From assembly GCF_017876755.1 (NCBI RefSeq), contig NZ_JAGIOO010000001.1, positions 5,007,786 through 5,071,785 on the forward strand: a stretch of DNA of 64,000 nt, given 5' to 3'. A program made the position numbers and the translations under genes. Under the pieces are notes generated by a model. The model saw nothing but the letters and a program-made list of their open reading frames with translations. It did no database searches and was not told the origin of the DNA. The DNA is from Crossiella equi. Its GTDB lineage: Bacteria > Actinomycetota > Actinomycetes > Mycobacteriales > Pseudonocardiaceae. Position 1 is the stretch's first letter. Every line of letters starts with the position of its first letter. Shown piece after piece: positions 48,025 to 55,457 of the stretch.

Positions 48025-48089
48025 CTCGTAAAACCGACGCAACTGAGGGACCGCCACCCCGAACGGCGGGCATTACCCCTGGAGGTGTC

Positions 48090-49598
48090 ATGAGCACCCT
48101 CGACTGGCTTGTGGTCGGCGGGTACTTCTTCGTGATGGTGGGGATCGGCTGGTGGTCGCGTGGGCGCATCGCCAACATCGCCGACTTCTTCACCGCGGGC
48201 GGGAAGATGCCGTGGTGGCTGTCCGGAATCTCCCACCACATGTCCGGCTACAGCGCCGTCATGTTCGTGGCGTTCGCCAGTGAGGCGTACCGGCTCGGCC
48301 TGACCGTCTACGTCTGGTGGGCGCTGACGATCGGCATCGGCATCGGGATCGGCGCGTTCCTGTTCGCCGCCCGCTGGAACCGGCTGCGGTCCAAGCACAA
48401 CGTGGCCTCGCCGCTGGAGTACCTGGCCCGCCGGTACAACGTGCCCGCCCAGCAGCTCATGGCCTGGTCCGGGTCGGTGCTGAAGGTCGTGGACATCGCG
48501 GCCAAGTGGTCGGCGGTGGCGATCCTGCTGCGCGGGTTCGCCGGAGTGCCGATCTGGGTCGGCATCCTCGTGGTCGGCCTGGTCACGATGATCTACTCGG
48601 TGATGGGCGGCCTGTGGGCCGACGCGCTCACCGACTTCGGCCAGTTCATCATCCAGGGCGCGGCGGGCATCGTGATGTTCGTGGCGGTGGCCGCGCACTT
48701 CGGCGGCCCGCAGTTCATGTGGGAGATCTGGGACAAGCTGCCCGAGGCCAACAGCGAGCCCCTGCGCGAGCCGTACACCGCGACGTTCTTCCTGGCGCTC
48801 TTCGTGATCAAGACGCTGGAGTACAACGGCGGCATGTGGAACCTGGCGCAGCGCTACATGGCCGCGCCGTCCGGCTGGGAGGCCAAGCGCTCGGCCATCC
48901 TGTCCGCGGTGCTGTGGCTGGTGTGGCCGCTGGTGCTGTTCTTCCCGATGTGGGCCGCGCCGCTGATCGTGCCGGACCTGGCCAACGCCGGTGACGCCTA
49001 CATCGAGCTCGGCAAGATCATGCTGCCCGCGGGCATGATCGGCCTGGTGCTGGCGGGCTTCTTCTCGCACACCATGGCCATGGTCTCCTCGGACGCCAAC
49101 GTGATCACCGCGGTGCTCACCCGCGACATCCTGCCCAGGATCTGGTCCGGGGCGAAGCGGATGACCGACGCGGCGCAGCTGAAGCTGGCCCGGGTCACCA
49201 CCTTCTCCTTCATCGGGCTGAGCATGCTGATGGCGGTCTCCCTGGACACCAACGGCGGAGTGCTCAAGGTCGTGGTCGACCTCGTGGCGGCCACCATGGG
49301 CCCGATCGCGGTACCGCTGATGCTGGGCCTGCTGCCCTGGTTCCGGCGGATGGGCCCGACCGCGGCGATCTCCTCCACCCTGGGAGGTCTGGCGGTGTGG
49401 GCCTACCTCTACATCTCGCAGCAGCTCGGGGTCACCATCGAGAAGGAGGCGCTGGTCGCCTACCCGCTGCTGACCTCGCTGGTGCTGTTCATCGTGGTCG
49501 GCCTGGTGAAGCCGGAACGCACTACCCAGCGTGACGGCCTCATCGATTCGCTCAACTCCGACGAGGCGGACAAGCCGAGCGTGACCGCCAAGGCGTGA
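48090..49598 (+). CDS. Sodium:solute symporter (SSS family)
   Basis: This 502-residue transporter has about thirteen membrane segments. SSS hallmarks: IADFFTAGGKMPWWLSGISHHMSGYSAVMFVAFASEAYRLG, YSVMGGLWADALTDFGQFIIQ, and GLVLAGFFSHTMAMVSSDANVITAVLTRDI, containing the sodium-site residues. It imports a sugar, amino acid or carboxylate with sodium. The start follows GGAGG. A near-perfect hairpin follows the stop. No metabolic gene is adjacent to suggest the substrate. Confidence 0.87.
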   Translation: MSTLDWLVVGGYFFVMVGIGWWSRGRIANIADFFTAGGKMPWWLSGISHHMSGYSAVMFVAFASEAYRLGLTVYVWWALTIGIGIGIGAFLFAARWNRLRSKHNVASPLEYLARRYNVPAQQLMAWSGSVLKVVDIAAKWSAVAILLRGFAGVPIWVGILVVGLVTMIYSVMGGLWADALTDFGQFIIQGAAGIVMFVAVAAHFGGPQFMWEIWDKLPEANSEPLREPYTATFFLALFVIKTLEYNGGMWNLAQRYMAAPSGWEAKRSAILSAVLWLVWPLVLFFPMWAAPLIVPDLANAGDAYIELGKIMLPAGMIGLVLAGFFSHTMAMVSSDANVITAVLTRDILPRIWSGAKRMTDAAQLKLARVTTFSFIGLSMLMAVSLDTNGGVLKVVVDLVAATMGPIAVPLMLGLLPWFRRMGPTAAISSTLGGLAVWAYLYISQQLGVTIEKEALVAYPLLTSLVLFIVVGLVKPERTTQRDGLIDSLNSDEADKPSVTAKA

Positions 49599-49622
49599 TT
49601 GTTCCCGTCAACCGTCGGGTTT

Positions 49623-49666
49623 GAGGGGCACTTCGGTCCACCACCAGGGGGACCGGAGTGCCCCTC
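49623..49666 (+). terminator. Hairpin terminator after the symporter gene
   Basis: Seventeen-base arms from GAGGGGCACTTCGGTCC (49623-49639) and its complement (49650-49666) carry a single G-T type mismatch and a 10-base loop, 25 bases after the stop. Confidence 0.7.
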
Positions 49667-49731
49667 CAGTCTGACCGACGTCACTACCAGGTGATGTCGA
49701 CAGATTCCGGGCGAAGGCGCAGGATATTTAC

Positions 49732-49932
49732 ATGGCTTTCCAACAGGTCACGATGGACCCCGAGGTGCTCGGCGGAGTTCCCTTCGTCACTGGCACCAAG
49801 GTCGCGGTCGCCACGGTCGTCGCCCTCGTCTGCGAGGGGCGGACCGCCGAGGAGATCGTGTTGAAGTACCCGGAGCTCTCGGTCAGCGACGTCGACTGTT
49901 GCCTGGAATTCCAGCGCGGCGGAGCACGCTGA
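49732..49932 (+). CDS. DUF433 protein, copy 1
   Basis: This 66-residue protein contains the DUF433 core GGVPFVTGTKVAVATVVALVCEGRTAEEIVLKYPELSVSDVDCCLEF, a short winged/HTH-like fold found in antitoxin-type DNA-binding proteins. The neighbouring gene at 50179 encodes an ungapped paralogue of the same length. DUF433 genes often precede a DUF5615 PIN-like toxin, but none is seen here. The ATG is preceded by a weak AGGATA site. Confidence 0.72.
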   Translation: MAFQQVTMDPEVLGGVPFVTGTKVAVATVVALVCEGRTAEEIVLKYPELSVSDVDCCLEFQRGGAR

Positions 49933-50178
49933 AACCACCATTTGGCAAGACCCGGATCGGACGAAAATCGGACAGCGAGGCCCCATTCCTGTCTGATCGA
50001 ACTGTGGTCTACGCCATACCGAGTAGTTCGTTTCACCGACAGTAGCCGGTGGTGGTTTGGAGACACCCCCAGAGCCTCCAAGCCACCACGGCAACGGCCC
50101 CCACCGGCTGCTTCCAAGTCTCAGAAGCCCGCGTACCGCCCGTTGACGCCCCTGACCAGGCAACGCACACTGGCGAAC

Positions 50179-50379
50179 GTGGCACTCAACCAGATCTCCC
50201 AACAGCAAGGCGTGGAGAACGGTGTCCCGTACATCACGGGCACCGCAGTGCCGGTGGCAACCGTCAACGCCCTGCTGAGCCAGGGCCTGACGCCCCCGGA
50301 GATCCTCCAGCGCCACCCAGACCTGACCCCCGAAGACATCGACGCCTGCAGCGAGTTCGCCCGCAACGGCGGCCGCTGA
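50179..50379 (+). CDS. DUF433 protein, copy 2
   Basis: This 66-residue protein aligns end to end without gaps with the first copy: MALNQIS/MAFQQVT at the start, NGVPYITGTAVPVATVNALLSQGLTPPEILQRHPDLTPEDIDACSEF in the core and NGGR/GGAR at the end. A GTG at 50179 is chosen because it gives the same length and start as copy 1; the open frame extends further upstream without support. A terminator-like hairpin follows. The tandem pair is the last chromosomal feature before the integrated element. Confidence 0.68.
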   Translation: MALNQISQQQGVENGVPYITGTAVPVATVNALLSQGLTPPEILQRHPDLTPEDIDACSEFARNGGR

Positions 50380-50401
50380 CAACCCCAGGCGCCCCAACCA
50401 C

Positions 50402-50434
50402 CTGAGCCCTGCCACCCGAACTGGCAGGGCTCAG
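50402..50434 (+). terminator. Hairpin after the second DUF433 gene
   Basis: CTGAGCCCTGCCA (50402-50414) and TGGCAGGGCTCAG (50422-50434) form a perfect 13-bp stem with a 7-base loop, 22 bases after the stop. The following bases to 50674 are G/C-rich runs with no gene. Confidence 0.7.
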
Positions 50435-50674
50435 TGCATGTTGAGGACCAACCCAATCATCCCAAGGGATGACGACAGCCAACCAAAAGATCAAGGCGCC
50501 AGCCCCCGGTAGACGACCCCGCACGGACCGCGAGACGCGCTGGAAGGCGACCCCCCCACGAACAGCAGGGGGGCCGGGGGGCAGCAGCCCCTCCGGCAGG
50601 GGGCGCGGGGGCTTGGCCCCCGCTGTGAATGCGAAACGCCCCGGTTCGCGGAACACGAACACAGGGCGCCTGGC

Positions 50675-50719
50675 GTGGAGCGGGTGACGGGAATCGAACC
50701 CGCCTCTACAGCTTGGGAA
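50675..50719 (+). repeat. attL: 45-bp copy of the tRNA-Gly 3' region
   Basis: Starts GTGGAGCGGGTGACGGGAAT and ends CAGCTTGGGAA, identical to 57373-57417. It covers the encoded CCA, acceptor 3' strand, T arm and half of the anticodon arm, but the sequence to its right cannot complete a tRNA, so this copy is a remnant made by integration. Confidence 0.9.
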
Positions 50720-50806
50720 CCCGTTGCGGCACACCAGGTAGGGCCGCTGACCTGGGCTTGAGTGCGGTCGTCGTTGGCCGCTATTGACCGCTGCTGACCA
50801 GTACTA

Positions 50807-50826
50807 ACAGCACGTGGACAGCACGT
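50807..50826. other. Putative integrase arm-type sites near attL
   Basis: ACAGCACGT occurs twice (50807-50815 and 50818-50826), about 90 bases inside attL. The same 10-base string GGACAGCACG also occurs at 57290-57299 just inside attR. Repeated short motifs at both ends of an element are typical arm sites for tyrosine integrases; the assignment is inference. Confidence 0.45.
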
Positions 50827-50973
50827 CTCCGAGGTCCTGGCTACTTGGGTACGCCGAGCGCCTCGGGCTCGGTAGGGACCATCCGTGCCACGCTCGTACG
50901 TGCTGGCTAGCGGCCTGCCATGAAAGTGATGCTAATTCGGGGACTGGCTCGGTATCGTGGCTGGTCAGGAAGT

Positions 50974-51737
50974 GTCGTCCCCGCACACGCGGGGTTGGTC
51001 CGAACAGTGCTCACACCTGTTGGAACAGATCCAAGTCGTCCCCGCACACGCGGGGTTGGTCCCGTGCCTTGCCTGGCCGCGTCGGTCAGCGCACCGTCGT
51101 CCCCGCACACGCGGGGTTGGTCCCTTGATCAACAACATGGTGGGGGAACCGCGGTGGTCGTCCCCGCACACGCGGGGTTGGTCCCATCTACGCCGCGCTG
51201 CGCCCCATGATCGAGGGGTCGTCCCCGCACACGCGGGGTTGGTCCGGTGGGGATGGACTCCACGGTGCCGCTGGCGGCGTCGTCCCCGCACACGCGGGGT
51301 TGGTCCGGGGGATCTCAACCATTGGACCGGTTGGCAGGTGTCGTCCCCGCACACGCGGGGTTGGTCCGCCTTCCGGCGTCGCACCGAACCGAAGGGGCTC
51401 GTCGTCCCCGCACACGCGGGGTTGGTCCCGCACCTCGGCGGGCAACGCGCACTCCGCCTACGTCGCCCCCGCACACGCGGGGTTGGTCCGAGCGGAGCAA
51501 GCTCCTTCTCGAAGGTCGACGAGTCGTCCCCGCACACGCGGGGTTGGTCCGGGGAGGAAGGGTAGAGGGGGTCACCCGAGCGCAGGTCGTCGTCCCCGCA
51601 CACGCGGGGTTGGTCCGTGGACCGTGGTGTACACCGCGTGCCGCCTGGGGGGTCCCCGCATGCGCGGGGTTGGTCCAGGCTGCGGGCCGACGAATTCGCG
51701 GCCGTAGGCGTCGTCCCCCCACGTGCGGGGCTGGTTC
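50974..51737 (+). CRISPR. Type I-E-like CRISPR array, 13 repeats and 12 spacers, no cas genes
   Basis: The 28-base repeat begins GTCGTCCCCG and contains the stem CCCCGC-ACAC-GCGGGG, then TTGGTCC; it recurs every 61 bases from 50974 (spacers of 33 bases). Repeats 1-8 and 10-11 are identical, repeat 9 (51462) has one change, and repeats 12 (51649) and 13 (51710) are increasingly degenerate. Degeneration at the right end places the leader on the left, at about 50830-50973, with transcription rightward. Spacer 10 (51551-51588) is 38 bases and spacer 11 is 32 bases, departures from the strict 33. The repeat type matches actinobacterial I-E systems. No cas gene is present in the window, so the array depends on Cas proteins from elsewhere, if it works at all. 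Confidence 0.97.
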
Positions 51738-51767
51738 GGGTGGGTTGTGTTCTTCTCCCCCGCTGAG

Positions 51768-51911
51768 GGGGCTCGCGTCATCCCGTCGACCTGGCTCGCC
51801 CCAACCACGCGGGTCAAGGGGGCACCGTGAGCTCACAGACGGCTGCGCTGGATCGGCCCCCTTGACGCGTGTGGTTGCCCTCGGGGAGGTCGACGGGATG
51901 AGGCGAACCCC
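51768..51911. repeat. Large imperfect inverted repeat (56-bp arms, 32-base loop)
   Basis: The arm at 51768-51823 (starting GGGGCTCGCGTCATCCCGTC) matches the reverse complement of 51856-51911 over its whole length, including perfect blocks TCATCCCGTCGACCT and GTCAAGGGGGC. It begins 30 bases after the last CRISPR repeat. A structure this long is unlike an ordinary terminator. It could be a single-strand or transfer origin of the element, or a remnant of another mobile unit. Confidence 0.75.
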
Positions 51912-51995
51912 GGCCCACGCTGTCACCGCGGCTTCGCCCGCAGCCCCGTCATCCTGGAGACCTGCCCGTCCGGCGAGGACATCTTGTGCTCTTCG

Positions 51996-52166
51996 GCTCC
52001 TGCGGGGCCGGTCGGGGCCGTTCCCGGGGCGCGGCGGCCGGCACTTCGGTACCTCGGCGGAGCGCCCGTGGGCCGCAGGCCCGCTGGGGCGCTCCGCACA
52101 GCTCAGCGAAGTGCCGACCGCCGTGACCTGGTGACTGAGCACGGCCCCGAGCGGCCCCGCAGGGGC
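51996..52166. repeat. Second large nested inverted repeat
   Basis: Outer arms of 25 bases (51996-52020 and 52142-52166, 23 of 25 matching) enclose inner arms of about 35 bases (52034-52067 and 52087-52121) with shared blocks CGGCACTTCG and GCGGAGCGCCC. The complete structure spans 171 bases and could extrude as a cruciform. Together with 51768-51911 it fills the space between the CRISPR array and gntR, where no gene is seen. Confidence 0.7.
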
Positions 52167-52188
52167 CGCCTTGAACAAGTAGAGAAAA

Positions 52189-52243
52189 TCCTCACCGTGG
52201 CCCCGACAACCACGGGACACGGGCTGTCAGGTCACGGTGAGGA
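52189..52243 (-). terminator. Rho-independent terminator of gntR
   Basis: TCCTCACCGTG (52189-52199) and CACGGTGAGGA (52233-52243) form a perfect 11-bp stem; on the minus strand it is followed by TTTTCTC. It begins five bases after the gntR stop. Confidence 0.75.
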
Positions 52244-52247
52244 TGCG

Positions 52248-53009
52248 TCAGTCCGCCGGAATTTCGTAGGACAGCTCGTAGCGGTCGCCAGACATGACCA
52301 TGTCGTTGACCTCGACGGCTCGACCGTCTTCGTCGTACGCGACTCGGCGCACAACCAGCACAGGGGTCCCAGCGAGAAGCTGTAGCACCGACGCTTCTTC
52401 TTGTGTGGGCATCCTGGTTCTGACGGTCTCCTCGAAGTAGCCGAGACGGTGCCCGGCCTCCTCCAGGCGCGCGTAGCTCCCGCCGGGGCCGGTCTCGACC
52501 TGTTCGATCTGGGTTCCTTGCGTGATCGACCGGGGAAGCCGCGAGGTGGCCAGCTGAATGGCGAGGCCATTCGCGCGCATGACGCGTTCCCTGACAAGCA
52601 GCTCGGTACCGGCTTCTACTCCCAGCACCGCCGCGTGCTCCTCCGACGCCGGTTCCGTCGTGATCTTCACAGTGACGCTGGGCGTGAAGTTGTTCGCTGC
52701 GGCGTCCCCGAGGAAGAAGCCCTTGTTCTCCTCACGGGCAGCCCGGGTCAGCCTGCTGCGGCTCAGGCGCTGCACGTGCTGTGGCGGTCGCACAAAGACC
52801 CCCTTGCCGTGTTCCGCGACGACTAGCCCCTCTACTCGGAGAAGTCCGATCGCCTCGCGGATGGTGATGCGGGAGACGCCGAAGTCGTCGATCAACTCCC
52901 GCTCGGACGGCAGCCGTGACCCGGGGGCGTACTCACCCGCGTCGATCTTGTGCCGGAGGGCACTGGCCACCTGTCGGTACGCAGGCACTCCGCTCGCTTT
53001 GTCGATCAT
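52248..53009 (-). CDS. GntR-family (HutC/UTRA) regulator of the integrative element
   Basis: This 253-residue repressor has a winged HTH (YRQVASALRHKIDAGEYAPGSRLPSERELIDDFGVSRITIREAIGLLRVEGLVV, residues 11-65) and a C-terminal UTRA ligand domain (from about 95). AICEs such as pSAM2 carry a GntR-type regulator (KorSA) that represses excision and transfer functions, and this gene sits divergent from the replication operon. The start is ATG 53009 with GGAGG upstream. Two perfect palindromes in the divergent promoter are probable operators. Confidence 0.85.
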   Translation of the reverse strand: MIDKASGVPAYRQVASALRHKIDAGEYAPGSRLPSERELIDDFGVSRITIREAIGLLRVEGLVVAEHGKGVFVRPPQHVQRLSRSRLTRAAREENKGFFLGDAAANNFTPSVTVKITTEPASEEHAAVLGVEAGTELLVRERVMRANGLAIQLATSRLPRSITQGTQIEQVETGPGGSYARLEEAGHRLGYFEETVRTRMPTQEEASVLQLLAGTPVLVVRRVAYDEDGRAVEVNDMVMSGDRYELSYEIPAD

Positions 53010-53112
53010 GTTCACCGCCTCCAAAGGTCATGTCGTCCTGATGCCTTCTATAGTGTGGCACCTCTTCTACGTGCCAAAACATCTGGGTAAGCCTCACTTT
53101 GGCAGCTCATCT

Positions 53113-53169
53113 ACTCATCATGATGAGTTCATGCTACTCTCAGAACTGGTCATGACATCATGACCAGTT
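53113..53169. promoter_or_regulatory. Two perfect palindromes in the gntR/replication divergent promoter
   Basis: ACTCATCATGATGAGT (53113-53128) is a perfect 16-bp palindrome. A second one (53144-53169) has 12-base arms AACTGGTCATGA and TCATGACCAGTT around CA. Both contain the ATCATGAT/TCATGA core and lie in an AT-rich patch. The larger one runs to within three bases of a GATAAT (53172-53177) that could be the -10 of the rightward promoter, well placed for repression by the GntR protein. Confidence 0.65.
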
Positions 53170-53180
53170 GGGATAATAGG

Positions 53181-53216
53181 AAGGCCCCGGCGGGCGGCAA
53201 CCCGGCCCGGGGCCTT
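53181..53216 (+). terminator. Hairpin in the leader of the replication operon (possible attenuator)
   Basis: AAGGCCCCGG (53181-53190) pairs perfectly with CCGGGGCCTT (53207-53216), directly downstream of the candidate -10 and 120 bases before the first gene. A terminator-type stem in this place would attenuate, not end, the transcript. No T-run follows. Confidence 0.4.
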
Positions 53217-53338
53217 GGACCCGACGGACGGCAGTCCGTGAGCCCTGCGCAACGCTGCTAGGCACTCGCGCTCAATCGAGCGTAACGCGCGTGGGGGTCG
53301 CTCACTAGCCGCCCGGGTCTCGGACTCGGAGGTATGGC

Positions 53339-53788
53339 ATGACGCTCATGGGTACCGGCCTCTTCCTGAGGTTCGACGACGAGGACGAACGGCCCACCCG
53401 CCAACAGGTGAAGGCGGCCCCCCGGGCCTTCTCCTTCTCCGAGGACAACCCGCTGACCGGCCTGGCCTACGCCCGGTCCCGGTTCCGCGACCTGCCCGAG
53501 TACGCCGCCCGTGTCGTCACCGACCGGCTGCACCTCAACGGCGGGGAGTGGAACGTCCTGGTCGAAGACGGGGAGGTCTACGACTTCGTCGCCCCGCTGA
53601 CCCGGTTCGACACCAAGACCTCGGCCACCCTGCCCGACCTCACCGGCCCCGGACACGCCCTGGAGTTCCACGCCCGCAAGTCGGCCCACCCCGGCTACAC
53701 CCGGGAGCAGTACGCCTGCGACGTCGACAACCAGGCTGGCCGCCGGTTCGCCGTGGTGGACATCAACGACGACGCGGCGTGGTTCTGA
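53339..53788 (+). CDS. Unknown AICE protein, paralogue 1
   Basis: This 149-residue soluble acidic protein has no recognised domain. It contains NPLTGLAYARSRFRDLPEYAARVV (about residues 38-61) and ends in VVDINDDAAWF, both shared with the next gene (NPLTGRAYYQSRFRDLPEVVAQVV and VVDIDDNGGWF), so the two arose by duplication. The ATG at 53339 has GGAGG six bases upstream; an ATG at 53334 is too close and stops immediately. Its stop overlaps the next ATG (TGATG). Confidence 0.7.
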   Translation: MTLMGTGLFLRFDDEDERPTRQQVKAAPRAFSFSEDNPLTGLAYARSRFRDLPEYAARVVTDRLHLNGGEWNVLVEDGEVYDFVAPLTRFDTKTSATLPDLTGPGHALEFHARKSAHPGYTREQYACDVDNQAGRRFAVVDINDDAAWF

Positions 53789-54108
53789 TGACCACGACCC
53801 TGCCCGAACGTGCGCAGGCCCCGGCTGGCCTGCGGTTCTGCCTGGCCGACACCAACCCCCTGACCGGCCGCGCCTACTACCAGTCCCGGTTCCGGGACCT
53901 GCCTGAGGTGGTCGCGCAGGTCGTCAAAGCCATCGAGCACATCCAGCCCTGGCGCTGGGACGAGATGGTCGGTGAGAACGAGGTCGGCGAATACGCCCAC
54001 ATCTACACCACCTACCTCGGTCACCCCTCCGGCGTGATCCACGTGGAGCAGCAGGACGGGGCCACCCGCGCCGTGGTGGACATCGACGATAACGGAGGGT
54101 GGTTCTGA
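53788..54108 (+). CDS. Unknown AICE protein, paralogue 2
   Basis: This 106-residue protein is a shorter version of the preceding one; the N-terminal block follows a short Pro/Ala leader and the variable middle is reduced. Key conserved positions are the NPLTG turn, the SRFRDLPE helix start and the aromatic terminal pair Trp-Phe. The junction GGTTCTGATGACC at its start is repeated at its end, where the stop overlaps the repSA ATG. Co-translation with repSA suggests a role in replication or copy control, but nothing in the sequence shows an activity. Confidence 0.7.
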   Translation: MTTTLPERAQAPAGLRFCLADTNPLTGRAYYQSRFRDLPEVVAQVVKAIEHIQPWRWDEMVGENEVGEYAHIYTTYLGHPSGVIHVEQQDGATRAVVDIDDNGGWF

Positions 54109-55457
54109 TGACCGCAGCCTTGGTCTCTCGTCTGTCTACTCAGGACGAACAGCTCTCCAACTTCCTGCGCGGCAAAGGCTTTGCCACCTGGCGGAGCAAG
54201 GTTCAGGCCGTGCACGGCTGTGCCCGCCCGGTCCGGCTGCATGGCTCCACCTGCGTGGAGAACACCGCCACCGGTGCCCGCTTCGGCGAGTTCGAGGGCG
54301 GGATCTTGGTGCCCTGCGGCAATCGGCGTGAGGCCGTCTGCGCCCCCTGCTCGGCCCGGTATGCCGCCGACACCTTCCACCTCGTCCGCGCTGGACTGAC
54401 CGGCGGCAAGGACGTCCCGGAGTCGGTGGCCGGTCATGTGCGGGTCTTTGCCACCCTGACCGCGCCCTCCTACGGTGCGGTGCACAACCAGCCCCGCACC
54501 CGCACCGGCAAGTACCGGCCCTGTGCGTGCGGGGAGTACCACCACGACGCCGACTCCCGCCTCGGCTCCCCGATCGATGCCGCGACCTACGACTACGTCG
54601 GGGCGGTGCTGTGGCAGGCGCACTCCACTGAGCTGTGGCGGCGCTTCACCATCACCGCCGCCCGCCACCTGGCCGCCGCCCTCGGCCTGCGCCCCGGTGA
54701 GCTGCGGGACCACCTGCGGCTCTCCTACGCCAAGGTCGCGGAGTATCAGCGGCGCGGCCTGGTCCACTTCCACGCCGTGGTGCGCATCGACGGCCCGGAC
54801 GGTCCCGGCTCGCGGCCCCCGGCCGGGGTGGACGCCGACCTGGTGTGCGCAGTCATCCGTTCCGCGGCTTCCTCCGTGAGCTTGTCCACCCCGGACAGCG
54901 ACGCCGTGGGCGAACGGGTGCTGACCTGGGGTGATCAGGTGGACGCGGAGCCGATCGCCGCGCATGAGTCCGGGGACCCGGCTGAGCTGGCCCAGGACCG
55001 CAAGGTGGCCGGGTACATCGCCAAGTACGCCACCAAGGGCACCGGCGCCACCTCCGGCGTTGATCGTCGGATCACCAGTGAGGCCGCGATCGCCGCGCTG
55101 GAGGTCTCCGAGCACCACCGCGCGATGATCGCCACGGCGTGGTGGCTGGGCGGGCTGGCCGAGTTCGACACGCTCAACCTGCGCCGCTGGGCGCACATGC
55201 TCGGCTTCCGGGGCCACTTCCTGACCAAGTCCCGCCGCTACTCCACCACCTTCACCGCCCTGCGCACCGCCCGCGCGGAGCACCAGCTCGCCGCGCACCT
55301 GGACCGCCTGGGCATCACCGACACCACCACGGTGGCCGTGGTCAACGACTGGGCCATGACCGGCGTGGGCTACCGCACCGACGCCGAACGCGAACTCGCC
55401 GCCGCCATCGCAGCCCGACAACTCCGCGCACGAGCGGGGAAGGAGAACCACCAGTGA
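54108..55457 (+). CDS. repSA: Replication initiator protein, RepSA-like
   Basis: This 449-residue initiator resembles the pSAM2 RepSA family that drives rolling-circle replication of AICEs. Recognisable are a Cys-containing zinc-like region (VPCGNRREAVCAPCSARY, about 70-87, and CACGEYHHD near 145), the HUH-type metal site H220-F-H222 in GLVHFHAVVRIDG, and the C-terminal block WWLGGLAEFDTLNLRRWAHMLGFRGHFLTKSRRYSTTF. The length is typical. It is translationally coupled to the genes on both sides. Confidence 0.85.
   Translation: MTAALVSRLSTQDEQLSNFLRGKGFATWRSKVQAVHGCARPVRLHGSTCVENTATGARFGEFEGGILVPCGNRREAVCAPCSARYAADTFHLVRAGLTGGKDVPESVAGHVRVFATLTAPSYGAVHNQPRTRTGKYRPCACGEYHHDADSRLGSPIDAATYDYVGAVLWQAHSTELWRRFTITAARHLAAALGLRPGELRDHLRLSYAKVAEYQRRGLVHFHAVVRIDGPDGPGSRPPAGVDADLVCAVIRSAASSVSLSTPDSDAVGERVLTWGDQVDAEPIAAHESGDPAELAQDRKVAGYIAKYATKGTGATSGVDRRITSEAAIAALEVSEHHRAMIATAWWLGGLAEFDTLNLRRWAHMLGFRGHFLTKSRRYSTTFTALRTARAEHQLAAHLDRLGITDTTTVAVVNDWAMTGVGYRTDAERELAAAIAARQLRARAGKENHQ

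Noticed and set aside
50675-50719. A second tRNA-Gly gene
   Set aside because: Only the 3' half matches; the sequence to the right cannot form the 5' acceptor, D arm or anticodon stem, so it is an attachment-site remnant.
50957-51603. Long open frames on both strands across the array, with translations repeating PHTRGWS or NPACAGTT
   Set aside because: They are translations of the CRISPR repeats and spacers, not proteins; the period and spacers explain them completely.
51315-52220. 301-residue minus-strand frame over the array and hairpins
   Set aside because: The translation is low complexity and crosses CRISPR repeats and inverted repeats; no start signal or domain.
53181-53216. A terminator ending a hidden gene upstream of 53339
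   Set aside because: No open frame precedes it on the plus strand; it sits in the leader of the replication operon and is better read as an attenuator-type stem.
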